Below, piece after piece: positions 25,861 through 35,941 of a DNA stretch of 64,000 bases. Numbering within the stretch: position 1 is the stretch's first letter; each line of letters starts with the position of its first letter. The stretch is from NCBI RefSeq assembly GCF_030019085.1, contig NZ_JASEFJ010000002.1, forward strand, positions 62,001-126,000, given 5' to 3'. Origin of the DNA: Methanoculleus sp. GTDB lineage: Archaea; Halobacteriota; Methanomicrobia; Methanomicrobiales; Methanoculleaceae. The notes beneath the pieces were generated by a model. It saw only the letters and a program-made list of their open reading frames with translations. It had not been told where the DNA came from and searched no databases. Made by a program: the position numbers and the translations under genes.

Positions 25861-27750
25861 TCACACCGGCCGCAGCCGGATCGTCTCAGCATCGTTGTAA
25901 CGCCTCATCAGTTCCTGGGCAATCGTGCTGTTTCTGGCCAGGATAACCTCTCCATCCTCGTTAACCGTTGCCGTGAAGAGGTACTCCTTTCCGGCAAAAA
26001 CGTCCACGATCTTTCCCCTGTGCTCCGGGGAGATTATGGTCAGCTGCTTTTTGTCAAGGCGGATCGTGATGCCACCTGCAAGGTGCATCTCCTCTTCCGC
26101 TGGTTTTTCTGCCTCGAGTTCACTCCTCGGCCTTATATCAATACCTATACCCAGTTTGTTCACGATCGCCGATACGTTCTTACCGCCTTTCCCGATCGCC
26201 GCTGGAACGTCTCTGTCCTCGATGTAGACTACAGCCTTGTTGTCGTTGATGATCCTCACGTCCACCGGACCGTTTGTGTAGCGCCCCATCTCCCGCTGGA
26301 CGTCTTTCTCTGCAACCTTCCTTGGGGCATTCTCCCTGGATTCTGCTACTGGTGCCACGAGGGTCGGCGGTTCAGCAACACCCGCTGGCTCTGGAACTTC
26401 CCTATTTGCAAGTGGCATCACCAGGGTTTCGCCTTCGTAGCGGAATATCTCGATCTCTGGTTCACCCGCAGCATGGTTGCGAACGACGATCACCGGACGG
26501 ACGTGCGTGTCAGCTGGCATGCCTTCAGGGGCTTTGATAGTTAATTCAAGGTCGTAGATCTTTTTGATTGTGCCATGAACCACAAATATGATGGTGTTGA
26601 TGATCTGAGGAAGGATGCTGTAATCAACCCTGTCGCAGAACCTCCGGATGCAGTCGTGCACCTCCATGGCATGCACCACGCCGACCATGCCCATACCGGC
26701 AAGCCGCATATCGGCGTAGACGGCAAAGTCCTCGTTCTTCCGGATCTCGTCAAATATGACGTAATCAGGCCGGACAAGCAGGAGGGCCTCGGCGGTATTC
26801 ATCATGCTGCCCTCAAGCGCCGTGTACTGGGTGATGTTATCTGGCACCTGAAGATCCCGGGGTGCTTCCATGGTCTTGACAATAAAGTTATGGTCGGCGA
26901 GAAATGTGGCGAGGCTCTGAGCAAGGGTTGTCTTCCCCGCACCCGGAGGTCCTGCGATCAGGACGCCGCGGCGGTTCCCCAGGATCCGTTGCTTGATCTC
27001 AGGTGCCATATTATAATCGTCGAGCGAGAGGTCGACAAGCGGCCTGACCACCGTGATCTCCATCCCGTCTGAGAAAGGTCTCCTTGCGATCGAGATCCTG
27101 AGCGACCCGATCTGGACGACTGTGATCCCCCGCTTTTCAAGTTCGATGAAACCGTCCGGGTCGCGTTTTGCCCGTTCCAGCAGTTCCTGTGCCATCACTT
27201 TCAGTTCGTGCTCGGTCATAGGAGTGTCCCTGAGTGTGACAAGCCTGGTTGCCTGGAGTTTGCCGATCTTTGCCACTGGCAGAGCCCGCTCTTTGAGGGT
27301 GATAGCGATAGTCTCTTCATCAAAGAACTGGTCGATCGAGAGCGGTGAGAAATCGCCTATCTGCGGCCGCAGGTAGACAACATCCAGCCCTTTTGCCTTC
27401 GCAACCTCCGCCTGCACCAGATCGCTCGTGATAAACCGGGCTTTATGGTCGATCGCCACGTTCCGGATAAGTGCATCGATCTCTCCACCGCTTGAGAGTT
27501 TCACCTGGTCAAGGCTGGGGCGCTCTCCAGCAAACTGGAGCTCGATAAGCCCCTCTTCAGACATCCTGAATAGTTCCTGAAGTTCGGTCAGGCCGGAAAA
27601 ACCTATCTCACGCCCTTGATTTGCCTGAGCCTCAAGTTCAGCGACGACCGCCTCGGGTATGATTATTGTTGCTCCTTTATATTCCCCGGTTTTTATCAGC
27701 GAGGTTATACGTCCATCTATTACGACGCTTGTATCGGGTACAATTTTCAT
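25861..27750 (-). CDS. PIN-domain/KH-domain ATPase (PINA family)
   Basis: A 629-residue protein with an N-terminal PIN nuclease-like domain ([12 protein letters not shown] at residues 4-15; acidic residues at Glu near 36 and Asp near 92 and 109), a PilT/VirB11-type ATPase core (Walker [10 protein letters not shown] near 265, Walker [13 protein letters not shown]), and a KH domain ([17 protein letters not shown] near 535). This is the PINA family, highly conserved in archaea; the Sulfolobus protein forms a hexamer and moves Holliday junctions. It lies between hisI and leuS in one operon. Its ATPase core resembles the pilus ATPase encoded nearby, but it is a distinct family. Confidence 0.92.
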   Translation of the reverse strand: MKIVPDTSVVIDGRITSLIKTGEYKGATIIIPEAVVAELEAQANQGREIGFSGLTELQELFRMSEEGLIELQFAGERPSLDQVKLSSGGEIDALIRNVAIDHKARFITSDLVQAEVAKAKGLDVVYLRPQIGDFSPLSIDQFFDEETIAITLKERALPVAKIGKLQATRLVTLRDTPMTEHELKVMAQELLERAKRDPDGFIELEKRGITVVQIGSLRISIARRPFSDGMEITVVRPLVDLSLDDYNMAPEIKQRILGNRRGVLIAGPPGAGKTTLAQSLATFLADHNFIVKTMEAPRDLQVPDNITQYTALEGSMMNTAEALLLVRPDYVIFDEIRKNEDFAVYADMRLAGMGMVGVVHAMEVHDCIRRFCDRVDYSILPQIINTIIFVVHGTIKKIYDLELTIKAPEGMPADTHVRPVIVVRNHAAGEPEIEIFRYEGETLVMPLANREVPEPAGVAEPPTLVAPVAESRENAPRKVAEKDVQREMGRYTNGPVDVRIINDNKAVVYIEDRDVPAAIGKGGKNVSAIVNKLGIGIDIRPRSELEAEKPAEEEMHLAGGITIRLDKKQLTIISPEHRGKIVDVFAGKEYLFTATVNEDGEVILARNSTIAQELMRRYNDAETIRLRPV

Positions 27751-27773
27751 AAAAAATCACCATAGTTATGAAG

Positions 27774-28139
27774 TCATTCATCCTTATTAGCGTATACCTT
27801 CTCCGGATCGAAGACCCGTCCGGCGATCTCTTCCCCATCGATCGTCCGGAAGAAGCAGGATGCGTGGCCGGTATGGCAGGCGGCACCTGTCTGCTCCACC
27901 TCGTAGAGGAGGGCATCTGCATCGCAGTCGACGAGTACCCGGTAGACCCGTTGTACGTGGCCACTCTCCTCTCCTTTCTTCCAGATCTTCTGCCTGCTTC
28001 TGCTGTAGTAGTGCGCATATCCGGTGGTTCTGGTGAGTTCCAGCGCCTCAGCGTTTGCGTATGCGAGCATCAGGACATCACGCGTCCGTCTATCCTGTAC
28101 TATGACAGGGATCAAACCGTTCTTGAAATCTATCTTCAT
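27774..28139 (-). CDS. hisI: Phosphoribosyl-AMP cyclohydrolase
   Basis: Third step of histidine biosynthesis, opening the purine ring of PR-AMP; Zn and Mg dependent. 121 residues, with [36 protein letters not shown], and [27 protein letters not shown] carrying the metal-binding acidic and cysteine residues (full phrase shortened to CDADALL and CHTGHASCF). Full length for a stand-alone archaeal HisI. It lies 6 bases after the prepilin peptidase gene and 23 bases before PINA, in an operon with no other histidine gene. Confidence 0.96.
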   Translation of the reverse strand: MKIDFKNGLIPVIVQDRRTRDVLMLAYANAEALELTRTTGYAHYYSRSRQKIWKKGEESGHVQRVYRVLVDCDADALLYEVEQTGAACHTGHASCFFRTIDGEEIAGRVFDPEKVYANKDE

Positions 28140-28145
28140 ATCTAT

Positions 28146-28952
28146 TCACATTCCCGCGATTGCTTTCATGATCACAAAGAGGATGTCCCCCACGAACAAT
28201 GCTGTCAGGAATCCCACTGTAATCGGGACGATAAATGGAATGCCGTAAGATATCCAGACCCTGCCGGCCTTCCTGTAGAGTGTGAGTTCCTTCTGGTATT
28301 CGTCGGGGTGTTGCCTGAGTTCTTTCGTGTATATCCGTCTATCTCCGCGCATGATGCGACGAAGCGACTCGGTAAAACCGATGAAACGTCGAATCAGTCT
28401 ACCATCCTCTCCTTCTTCGATATCTTCCATGACAAAACCAAACTCGTTCTGGATCTTCTCTCCATCAACAGGAAAACCAAGGAATAGACAGGAGAGTGGA
28501 GCCCGGTTCCCTTCAATAAGATTCTTCAGAAGTATGGCAACAGGTGCCACGAGGTTGATGAGCACGGCATTTATCAGCACGGTAAACGGGAAGAACCCGA
28601 GAGGTGAGGTGCCAGAGAGGGGTTCAAACGGGTGGAACGGGATGCATGCCGTGATGACGATGAGGGCATACGCGTCTGCCCCCCCAAAGAGGTTCATCGC
28701 TTGGAAAAGGTAAAAAAAGCCGCAAAATACCGCGACCAGGATGAGATAACCTGTTGCCATCTGCCAGTCCGCGACAAATGTCAGCCCATAGACCCAGATG
28801 GCCATAGGAACCGAGATCACGAGAGCGGGGCGCCATGTTTTATGTGGCACCCGCCGCTCTTTCAGGTCCAGGATCGAGGCATATATGAGCGTGATCCCGA
28901 TCGCAGATGCTGCAATCATAAGTGGAATGGCTACCATGGGTTGAAGAATCAT
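28146..28952 (-). CDS. A24-family prepilin/preflagellin peptidase
   Basis: An integral membrane aspartic peptidase that cleaves the signal of type IV pilin-like proteins. 268 residues, with the two catalytic aspartates in SILDLKERRVPHK (near residue 29) and NLFGGADAYA (near 90), and about six membrane segments with a large cytoplasmic insert (about residues 165-230, rich in charged residues). It is back to back with the pilus assembly operon starting at 29275, so it probably processes the subunits that operon assembles. FlaK and EppA are the alternatives within the family. Confidence 0.9.
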   Translation of the reverse strand: MILQPMVAIPLMIAASAIGITLIYASILDLKERRVPHKTWRPALVISVPMAIWVYGLTFVADWQMATGYLILVAVFCGFFYLFQAMNLFGGADAYALIVITACIPFHPFEPLSGTSPLGFFPFTVLINAVLINLVAPVAILLKNLIEGNRAPLSCLFLGFPVDGEKIQNEFGFVMEDIEEGEDGRLIRRFIGFTESLRRIMRGDRRIYTKELRQHPDEYQKELTLYRKAGRVWISYGIPFIVPITVGFLTALFVGDILFVIMKAIAGM

Positions 28953-29274
28953 GGATAGGTAGTTTTTTTTACGTCTTATCTCTTATTTCTGGCGGTTTAG
29001 CCTTGCAGAGTCTTTCAATGTACTTTCGGGATGACTGGAGATTCGTATGCTCTACTTTCATTCTCTCCGGCAAGGAGGGCAGGAGGCATGTTCCTTGCCA
29101 GCAAACTTGTTTCTTTCGCTCTTATATCCGATATATTCCCGGGAAATCTTTTGTTTTAGCCTGATGTTTGATAATCATAAGATATTAATAATTGCATACA
29201 GATGTGGTATATTGTGATAGGTGCACAAATCTCCTTACCTACATGAAAACACAGGTTTTTGCCTGAAGATCTCC
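28953..29274. promoter_or_regulatory. Divergent promoter region of the pilus genes (322 bases)
   Basis: No gene seen. It holds AT-rich promoter candidates for the pilus operon (AAGATATTAATAATTG and GGTATATTGTGAT, 29180-29218), an 8-base inverted repeat (GGCAAGGA at 29069-29076 and TCCTTGCC at 29092-29099) and a 10-base palindrome TTCCCGGGAA at 29136-29145. The region upstream of the peptidase is T-rich (29-base part with TTTTTTTT). Confidence 0.5.
29069..29099. repeat. Inverted repeat between prepilin peptidase and pilus operon
   Basis: GGCAAGGA and TCCTTGCC are perfect complements separated by 15 bases. Could be a regulator site or an RNA hairpin in a leader. Confidence 0.4.
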
Positions 29275-29907
29275 ATGGATATAAACGACCTTATGGCAGA
29301 GGTCCTCGGTCAGTCGGTGTGCAAGGGGCGTTTTACTTATGAGGAGTTGTTGCACTACAGCGCTGCTCATTCTCCAAGCGGGATAGCTGTATCGAGAGGT
29401 GAGACGAGTAACTTTTTCCTCATTATATCAAAGGGCGAACCGGACGGTGCCATCCTTGTCGACGGAAAGGGGACACTCTTCGGAGACCAGGCAGCACTGC
29501 ACCTGACAGTAGACCAAACGTTCGAGTTCTATCTGGTTGCACAGACTATCGTCGATGCTCTTACCTCGCGGTGCAGGGTGTTTGATAAGAGTCACCTGAA
29601 GAAGAACGGTCGCCTCGATATTCCGACAGTAGGGGCTACTGATGGACAGCGGGTTGGTGTGCTCTGTCTTATTGTGCATGACGGCCGGACACCTCTTGTG
29701 GGGGCCCGCGTCACGATCAGGAAGGGTAAGGTTATGCTGGCAAGCGATGTGACAGACACGCGGGGACGGGTCTGTTTCCGGTTGCTCAACGGGCGGTATA
29801 TGTGTATCGTATCTGACCGGATAGGGGAGCGTACACGTTGCATCGTAGAGTTTCATGAACCGAGGGTAGAGGCAGGTATTGATGTTGGGAGGGCACCGGA
29901 TGAGTAA
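29275..29907 (+). CDS. Pilus-operon companion protein with a C-terminal Ig-like domain
   Basis: A 210-residue protein. Residues 1 to about 125 form an unrecognised alpha/beta domain (SPSGIAVSRGETSNFFLIISKG, a glycine-rich GDQAALHLTVD and CRVFDKSHLKK); residues about 140-195 look like a carboxypeptidase-regulatory/Ig-like beta sandwich (PLVGARVTIRKGKVM, DTRGRVCFRLLNGRY). Start at the ATG at 29275; the upstream GTG at 29221 is less likely. No signal peptide. It overlaps the secretion ATPase start by 8 bases, so it is probably part of the pilus machinery on the cytoplasmic side; function unknown. Confidence 0.75.
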   Translation: MDINDLMAEVLGQSVCKGRFTYEELLHYSAAHSPSGIAVSRGETSNFFLIISKGEPDGAILVDGKGTLFGDQAALHLTVDQTFEFYLVAQTIVDALTSRCRVFDKSHLKKNGRLDIPTVGATDGQRVGVLCLIVHDGRTPLVGARVTIRKGKVMLASDVTDTRGRVCFRLLNGRYMCIVSDRIGERTRCIVEFHEPRVEAGIDVGRAPDE

Positions 29908-32266
29908 AAAAGATGACGAAGAGCGCGAATTAATAGCGACGGTCAGAAGCCTCCTCTCCCAGCCCCAGAAACTGGGTTTTGGGGAGGGGGATGCTATATC
30001 AAAGGATGGAGAGGGTAAGCCTTTCATCGACATGTGGTGGAACGAGCGCCCTGAGCCCGTAAAGGTAGAGATCCAGAAGGATGATGAGATCCGGGTAATA
30101 ATCGACAGCGTGGCAAGATCTGGAAGAGCGGCAGAACGGCGCAAAACCCCTGATGAAGACCCGATCCAGTCACTTCTCAAACGTATCGAGGGGCAGAAAA
30201 AGGTTACAATCGAGGAAAAGGTTCTCCCTTATGATGTGGATGAGGTGCCTGATGAGGTCGACAGAGATCTGGAATCGCCAGGTCTATCCCCGGTGGAGGA
30301 GGAGACGTTCCAGCCTGAACCGGAGTTCACGCCCACCGCTTCAAGCCGCCCCGTTCGCGGTGGTATACGTGATCGCATAAGGGGTTGGCGAGAGACCGAT
30401 GAATCCAGTTCATCCGAAGAGACGTTTGAGGGTGTGAAGTCGGTCGATGAACTCGGGAACCTTGCAGACCTGATCCTCCCCCGGAGTGCTACCTTCTCCA
30501 TCGATGAACTGAGCATAAACCGCAACGAGCACTCCTATGACTTTGTCGATAACGCCCGGGTAGTATCGGAGTTTGACGAATTATTCTTCCAGTCATATGC
30601 TCCATCATCTTTTGCCGCTGCCGCTGCACAGGTGGCAATCCCCAGGGAAGAGGTCCCAAAACCAAGGTTTGGACTCCTCAGGAAGCTCCCGGTACCCGGC
30701 CTCGAACAGAGGGTTGAAGACTACAATCCCCTTCTGCACGGCCCCCTCGTCGACCTCACCTTGCGCCCCTCGCCGGGGGTGGAGGAGATCGAGGTCTACC
30801 CCGTGAACGAGCCCTACGCCTACATCCGCGTGACATATGACAGTTCGACACATGAGTACACCTACAACGTCATAGAACCTGTCCTCACTCCAGGAGAGCG
30901 TGACCTCCTGGAGGAGATCAGAGAGCGCCTATTTGAGACCCTCAACATCACCTCCAGGAACCTCAGTCGCGAAGAGGCGCGCAGGGTGCTACGTGATGCG
31001 GCTAATGCCATCATCGCCGATTATGGGATTCATCTCGATCCTGTCGGCCGGGAGAAAGTCCTCTACCAGGTGGAGAAGGAGTTCCTTGGCGATGGCCTGA
31101 TCGATCCCATTATGCATGACAAGTATGTCGAGGATATCTCCTGTGATGGTGTTGGTAGCGCTATATTCGTCTACCACACGACCTATGAGTCCATGAAGAC
31201 CAATCTTGCGTACACCGATGCAGTGGACCTCGACTCCTTCGTCACGAAACTTGCACAGAGAGCGGGGAAGTATATCTCGATCGCCGAACCAATGCTTGAT
31301 GCCACGATGAACGATGGATCGCGTATCCAGATGACTCTCGGCTCGGAGGTTACCGCTCACGGTTCTACTTTCACCATCCGGAAGTTCCGGGAGGAACCGA
31401 TCACTCCAACAGACCTCATCGAGTGGCACACCTTCTCTCCCCTCGGGATCGCCTTCCTCTGGTTGGCAGTTGAGAACGGCAAGTCGTGTATCTTTGCTGG
31501 CGGGACGGCCTCCGGGAAGACCACGACTTTGAACGCCATATCGCTATTTATCCCGCCACTTGCAAAGATAGTCACCCTCGAGGACACCCGGGAATTGAAA
31601 CTACCTCACCCGAACTGGATTCCGAGTGTCACCCGTGACTCGTTCTCGCAGGACGGGCGGGGCGAGATCGATATGTATGAACTGCTTCGCGCCGCCCTCC
31701 GGCAGCGTCCGGAGTATATCCTGGTTGGCGAGGTCCGGGGTCGCGAGGCGCTGACCCTCTTTCAGGCTATGAGCACCGGTCACGTGACCTACGCGACGAT
31801 GCACGCAGACTCGGTGGCAAGTGCGGTCCACCGTCTTGAGAACCCGCCGATCAGCGTGCCCAGGAACATGCTCTCTGCGCTTGACCTGATGTCCATCCAG
31901 GTGCAGGCCCGGGTGGGCGGCCAGCGGATCCGGCGCAACAAACAACTCATCGAGATCCTGGACGTCGATCCCCGCACAAACGAACTTATCACAAACGAGG
32001 TCTTCCGGTGGCACCAGGCGACCGACGAGATCCGGTATTCTGGTAAATCTTACATCCTGGAGCAGATCATGGAAGACCGTGGCTGGAGCGAGGAGCGTAT
32101 GCGCGAGGAGCTGAAACGGCGGCAGGAAGTGCTTGAGTGGATGCGCATCAAGAAGATCAGGTACTATCAGGATGTTAGCAAGATACTGATCTCCTACTTC
32201 AGGGACCCGGAGGCGGTCATACAGCGGGTACGCGCTGACTTATATGGGGAGGGGGGTCCTGCATGA
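29900..32266 (+). CDS. Type II/IV secretion system ATPase (archaeal pilus GspE family)
   Basis: Hexameric ATPase that powers pilus assembly. 788 residues: a long N-terminal acidic, low-complexity region (about 1-180), a middle alpha/beta domain, and a GspE/VirB11 core with Walker A AGGTASGKTTTL near 533, Walker B region EYILVGEVRGREAL and the Asp box/His box TLEDTRELKLPH and YATMHADSV. Closest to the archaeal PilB/GspE2 type rather than archaellum FlaI, which is shorter. It overlaps the next gene by 4 bases (ATGA). Confidence 0.93.
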   Translation: MSKKDDEERELIATVRSLLSQPQKLGFGEGDAISKDGEGKPFIDMWWNERPEPVKVEIQKDDEIRVIIDSVARSGRAAERRKTPDEDPIQSLLKRIEGQKKVTIEEKVLPYDVDEVPDEVDRDLESPGLSPVEEETFQPEPEFTPTASSRPVRGGIRDRIRGWRETDESSSSEETFEGVKSVDELGNLADLILPRSATFSIDELSINRNEHSYDFVDNARVVSEFDELFFQSYAPSSFAAAAAQVAIPREEVPKPRFGLLRKLPVPGLEQRVEDYNPLLHGPLVDLTLRPSPGVEEIEVYPVNEPYAYIRVTYDSSTHEYTYNVIEPVLTPGERDLLEEIRERLFETLNITSRNLSREEARRVLRDAANAIIADYGIHLDPVGREKVLYQVEKEFLGDGLIDPIMHDKYVEDISCDGVGSAIFVYHTTYESMKTNLAYTDAVDLDSFVTKLAQRAGKYISIAEPMLDATMNDGSRIQMTLGSEVTAHGSTFTIRKFREEPITPTDLIEWHTFSPLGIAFLWLAVENGKSCIFAGGTASGKTTTLNAISLFIPPLAKIVTLEDTRELKLPHPNWIPSVTRDSFSQDGRGEIDMYELLRAALRQRPEYILVGEVRGREALTLFQAMSTGHVTYATMHADSVASAVHRLENPPISVPRNMLSALDLMSIQVQARVGGQRIRRNKQLIEILDVDPRTNELITNEVFRWHQATDEIRYSGKSYILEQIMEDRGWSEERMREELKRRQEVLEWMRIKKIRYYQDVSKILISYFRDPEAVIQRVRADLYGEGGPA

Positions 32267-33186
32267 ACAGTTACGAGCGTTTCTGCTTCAACCTGCTCGG
32301 CCGCAGATTAAAGGATAAACGGGCGGATTATGTAAAACTCCGCAACGATATGGTTGGGGCGCGAATGACAACGCCATTCGAGGCCTACCTTGCGACCGCA
32401 TACTTTACCTCGTTCATCGTCGGGTTGGTTGCGGCTGTTCTGATAGGGCTTCTGACATATCTCCTGCGCATCCCTGATATGATCGTATATCGTGGGGCCG
32501 TCCCGGAGTTTCTCTATGCTTTGAACGATTACAAGATGGTGCTTGGTACCATCGTCATTACGCTCATCGCTCTCATGGTATTCGGAGGGCTCACATACCT
32601 GATCTTCATCATCTACCCGGGTATACAGGCTGGCGAGCGCCGTCGGAATATCGATGCCACCCTCCCTTACGCTATAAATTATGTCACAGCCATGTCTTCG
32701 GCGGGGATCACACCCGACGAGGTCTTCCGGTCGCTTGGTCAGAGCCAGATATATGGGGAGAGCGCCGTAGAAGCACGCTACATCACCCGCGAGACCGACT
32801 TCTTCGGGAAAGACCTCCTTGGGGCCCTGCGGACGGTTGCGCAGGCGACGCCGAGTGATCGGATGCGGGAGTTCCTCCAGGGGGCGGTTGCAAGCATCTC
32901 GAGCGGGAGTAACCTGACGGAGTACTTCCGCGCCAAGGCCCATCAGTATACACTTGAGAACAACCAGCAGCAGAAGGCATTCCTGGAGACGCTCGGGTTG
33001 ATCGCGGAGTCTTACGTCACCGCGATTGTTGCTGGTATGCTCTTTTTGATCATCCTGCAATCGGTCATGACGATCCTGTCGGGCGACTCAAACCCACTCT
33101 TTCTGTACATCATCATCTACCTGCTTGTGCCCTTCGGGAGCCTGATGTTTGTCATCCTGATCAGTTCAATGACGCCGGAGGTGTGA
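32263..33186 (+). CDS. Type II secretion F-family (TadC-like) pilus platform protein 1
   Basis: Membrane platform protein of an archaeal type IV pilus. 307 residues: two hydrophobic segments near the N-terminus (about 45-70, 90-125), a cytoplasmic T2SSF domain with ATLPYAINYVTAMSSAGITP and ADRMREFLQ-like helices, and two more membrane spans at the C-terminus. Archaeal FlaJ/PilC proteins carry two such F domains in one chain; here they are encoded by two adjacent genes. Confidence 0.9.
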   Translation: MNSYERFCFNLLGRRLKDKRADYVKLRNDMVGARMTTPFEAYLATAYFTSFIVGLVAAVLIGLLTYLLRIPDMIVYRGAVPEFLYALNDYKMVLGTIVITLIALMVFGGLTYLIFIIYPGIQAGERRRNIDATLPYAINYVTAMSSAGITPDEVFRSLGQSQIYGESAVEARYITRETDFFGKDLLGALRTVAQATPSDRMREFLQGAVASISSGSNLTEYFRAKAHQYTLENNQQQKAFLETLGLIAESYVTAIVAGMLFLIILQSVMTILSGDSNPLFLYIIIYLLVPFGSLMFVILISSMTPEV

Positions 33187-33187
33187 T

Positions 33188-34237
33188 ATGGGATTTAAAG
33201 ACCTTTTTGACGATCTTTTGAATCGAAACCGGCCGCAGCCGTTTGATATGCCTGAGGAGATACCTCAGTCCGATCCGCTCGTTGTGCGGGACGAGGAGAT
33301 CTTTAGGGGGATCCGGCGACGACGGAAGTACCAGGAAGGGTTCTACCACTTCCTCAAACATCCGCTCCGGGTGATGATGGATGACCCCTACACAGTCCTC
33401 TTCATATCCGTTCCTGCGGCTCTCCTCCTCTTCATCGGTGGATTTTTAAGCATAGTGACGTCTTACGGTATGTCGGCAATCTTCGGGACGACCATGCTTG
33501 ATGATGTCGCTGTATTCGCGATACTGATTGCTATCGTGCCTCTTGCCATACTCGATCTCAAGGAATCGATGCGCGTATCGAGCGTCGAGGCCTCCCTCCC
33601 GAACTTCTTTCGGGATGTGGCCGGGATGAACGATTCAGGGATGACGCTCCCGCATGCCATCCATATAGTCTCGGAAGGCGATTATGGGGCACTCACACCC
33701 CATATCCACAAACTCGATACTGAGATGTCCTGGGGTGTCCCGTTTGTGGAGGCCATTCGCAGGTTTGGGAAGGCCGTGAACACCCCGCTTGCGGAGCGGA
33801 GTGCCGAACTGATCGCTCAAGCGAGTTCAGCGGGCGGCGATGTCAGTGGGGTGCTGCGGGCGGCTGCGCACGACGCCTATGAGTTCTTCAACCTGAAATC
33901 GGAGCGAAAGACAGGAATGATGATCTACATGATCATCGTCCTTATGTCGTTCTTTGTCTTCCTCTTTGTCATCGCGGTGCTCTCAGGCACTTTCCTCGCT
34001 ACGATGGCAGAGGCGGGAAAGACTGTTGCGGCCTCAGGATCAACGTCCGCCCAGTCGTTCATGGGTAGTGTGGATATCTTCCTCTACAACCGCGTCTTCT
34101 GCCATGCGGCGCTTATCCAGGGGTTCTTCTCGGGGCTTGCGGCAGGTGTAATGGGCGAAGGCCGGGTGGTCTCAGGGCTGAAGTATTCGGCGCTGATGGT
34201 GCTGATTGCCTGGGTTGCGTTCCGCTTCTTCCTCTGA
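33188..34237 (+). CDS. Type II secretion F-family (TadC-like) pilus platform protein 2
   Basis: 349 residues with the same architecture as its neighbour: N-terminal charged tail, membrane spans at about 65-90 and 98-120, the F domain with SSVEASLPNFFRDVAGMNDSG, and several C-terminal spans. One base separates it from platform protein 1. The two are probably paired halves of the ring that receives force from the ATPase. Last gene of the operon. Confidence 0.9.
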   Translation: MGFKDLFDDLLNRNRPQPFDMPEEIPQSDPLVVRDEEIFRGIRRRRKYQEGFYHFLKHPLRVMMDDPYTVLFISVPAALLLFIGGFLSIVTSYGMSAIFGTTMLDDVAVFAILIAIVPLAILDLKESMRVSSVEASLPNFFRDVAGMNDSGMTLPHAIHIVSEGDYGALTPHIHKLDTEMSWGVPFVEAIRRFGKAVNTPLAERSAELIAQASSAGGDVSGVLRAAAHDAYEFFNLKSERKTGMMIYMIIVLMSFFVFLFVIAVLSGTFLATMAEAGKTVAASGSTSAQSFMGSVDIFLYNRVFCHAALIQGFFSGLAAGVMGEGRVVSGLKYSALMVLIAWVAFRFFL

Positions 34238-34410
34238 AGTGGCAGGGACGCGCTGTTCTTCTTTTTGATCTGGCTCGACCCCTTAAAATGCGGAGATCTG
34301 TTTCAGAACGCAATCGATGGCCTCTTCAGATATCGGTTTTTCCCATCTTCAGAGGTAGGCGCTCTTCCTGAATCTCCGGGAATAATGTCAATCATTTGCT
34401 GGAAATGCAG

Positions 34411-34417
34411 AAAAAAA
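34411..34417 (-). terminator. Poly-T terminator after cobyric acid synthase
   Basis: Seven T residues on the minus strand begin 5 bases after the cobQ stop codon (34423-34425). Confidence 0.6.
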
Positions 34418-34422
34418 TAGTC

Positions 34423-35895
34423 TCATCTGGTGAAATAGGTCAGGATTGCATTCATATCAATATGCGCCTCAAAGTGACGGGCCAGGTCATCGTATGCTGT
34501 GGATGCGCCCAGTGTGCCCCCGTCTCCCTCCGCCAGAGGCTCAAACGGCAGCCCCCGACGTTCCGAGAGATAGGCGAGGAGGGCGTTTACAGCACCGGGG
34601 TTCTGGAAGAGCCCGTGCATGTATGTTCCGAAGACCAGGCCGTCGGGTGTCGCAGCACCCTCACCGGCAAACGCCTCGGGCAGTCCCCGCCGTTCGGTCT
34701 CGCCCATGTGGATCTCGTAGCCTTCAACCTCTCCCATGGCCTGGAGTATGGGGCCAGGACCTGTCGCCTGCCTTCTTACCTGCACCGTCGTCTTGCGGTA
34801 CCCGGCAAAGGCCGTGACAACGTCGAGGAGCCCAAAACCTGGATACTCGGCGGCGTCGCCGCCAGCCTCGATGCCGGTATCGATGATCCGACTCCCGAGC
34901 ATCTGGTATCCTCCACAGATCCCTATAATCGGGACACCCCGTTCCCTGGAAAGCCTGAGTTCATTCTCCACTCCCTCCTTGCGAAGGACGTTGAGATCCT
35001 CAACGGTGTTCTTCGTCCCTGGGAGGATGATGCAGTCATAGCCGGCAAGCGATCTCCCGGGCGTGATATACTCCACCAAAGCGTGCCTCTCTAAAAGCTC
35101 GAAGTCGGTGAAGTTTGAGATCCGTGGGAGTCGGATGACTGCGATCCTGATCGCTTTTTGTGCCACGCCGGATCGCCGCTCGCCGATCGAGAGGGAGTCC
35201 TCGCTCGGAATACGGATATCTGTATAGGGCACCACACCGAGGACCGGCACACCGGTGAGTTCTTCGAGTATGGTAACACCCGATTCAAATAGTGTGGGAT
35301 CGCCCCGGAACTTGTTGATGATAACACCCTTTACAAGCGATCGGATCTCTTCAGGCAGGAGGGCAAGCGTGCCATAGACCTGGGCGAAGACACCGCCCCG
35401 CTCTATATCTGCAACCAGGACAATAGGGATACGAAGCGCCGTGGCGAGCCTTATGTTTGCAATGTCGCGGTCATACAGGTTCACCTCAGCCGCCCCTCCG
35501 GCACCCTCCACCACCACGTTCCCGAACCGTCTCTGCAACCGATCGAAAGCGGCAACGGCCTCTGCAAGAAGTTTGTCGGTCTCCATATAGTAGTCCCGGA
35601 TCCGCACGTCCTTGTAAGGTCGGCCGAGCAGCACCACCTGTGAGACCGCCTCCCCCTTCGGTTTAAGGAGGATCGGGTTCATATCGACCTCTGGCTCGAC
35701 CCCGGCAGCGAAGGCCTGGGCGGCCTGAGCAATCCCGATCTCACTCCCGTCGGCGGTGACGTAGGAGTTGAGGCTCATGTTCTGGGATTTGAAAGGTGCA
35801 ACCGGGATCCCGCGTCGATAGAGCGCACGGCAGAGTGCTGCAACAGTCGCACTCTTGCCGACGTGGGAGGCGGTTCCGAGCACGATAAGAGACAT
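34423..35895 (-). CDS. cobQ: Cobyric acid synthase
   Basis: Amidates four side chains of adenosyl-cobyrinate a,c-diamide in cobalamin synthesis. 490 residues: N-terminal dethiobiotin-synthetase-like P-loop [40 protein letters not shown] and a C-terminal class I glutaminase domain with [12 protein letters not shown]. Start at the ATG at 35895, which begins [15 protein letters not shown]; the frame runs 7 codons further upstream without family support. It is divergent from the B12-dependent ribonucleotide reductase, 46 bases away. Confidence 0.95.
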   Translation of the reverse strand: MSLIVLGTASHVGKSATVAALCRALYRRGIPVAPFKSQNMSLNSYVTADGSEIGIAQAAQAFAAGVEPEVDMNPILLKPKGEAVSQVVLLGRPYKDVRIRDYYMETDKLLAEAVAAFDRLQRRFGNVVVEGAGGAAEVNLYDRDIANIRLATALRIPIVLVADIERGGVFAQVYGTLALLPEEIRSLVKGVIINKFRGDPTLFESGVTILEELTGVPVLGVVPYTDIRIPSEDSLSIGERRSGVAQKAIRIAVIRLPRISNFTDFELLERHALVEYITPGRSLAGYDCIILPGTKNTVEDLNVLRKEGVENELRLSRERGVPIIGICGGYQMLGSRIIDTGIEAGGDAAEYPGFGLLDVVTAFAGYRKTTVQVRRQATGPGPILQAMGEVEGYEIHMGETERRGLPEAFAGEGAATPDGLVFGTYMHGLFQNPGAVNALLAYLSERRGLPFEPLAEGDGGTLGASTAYDDLARHFEAHIDMNAILTYFTR

Positions 35896-35941
35896 CGCAA
35901 CAAAAGAGTTGGACACGACGGATTATTAAGGGCGGGGTTGT

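Noticed and set aside
29136-29145. TTCCCGGGAA palindrome upstream of the pilus operon
   Set aside because: Short, matches a common restriction site, and does not extend beyond ten bases; not enough to call an operator.
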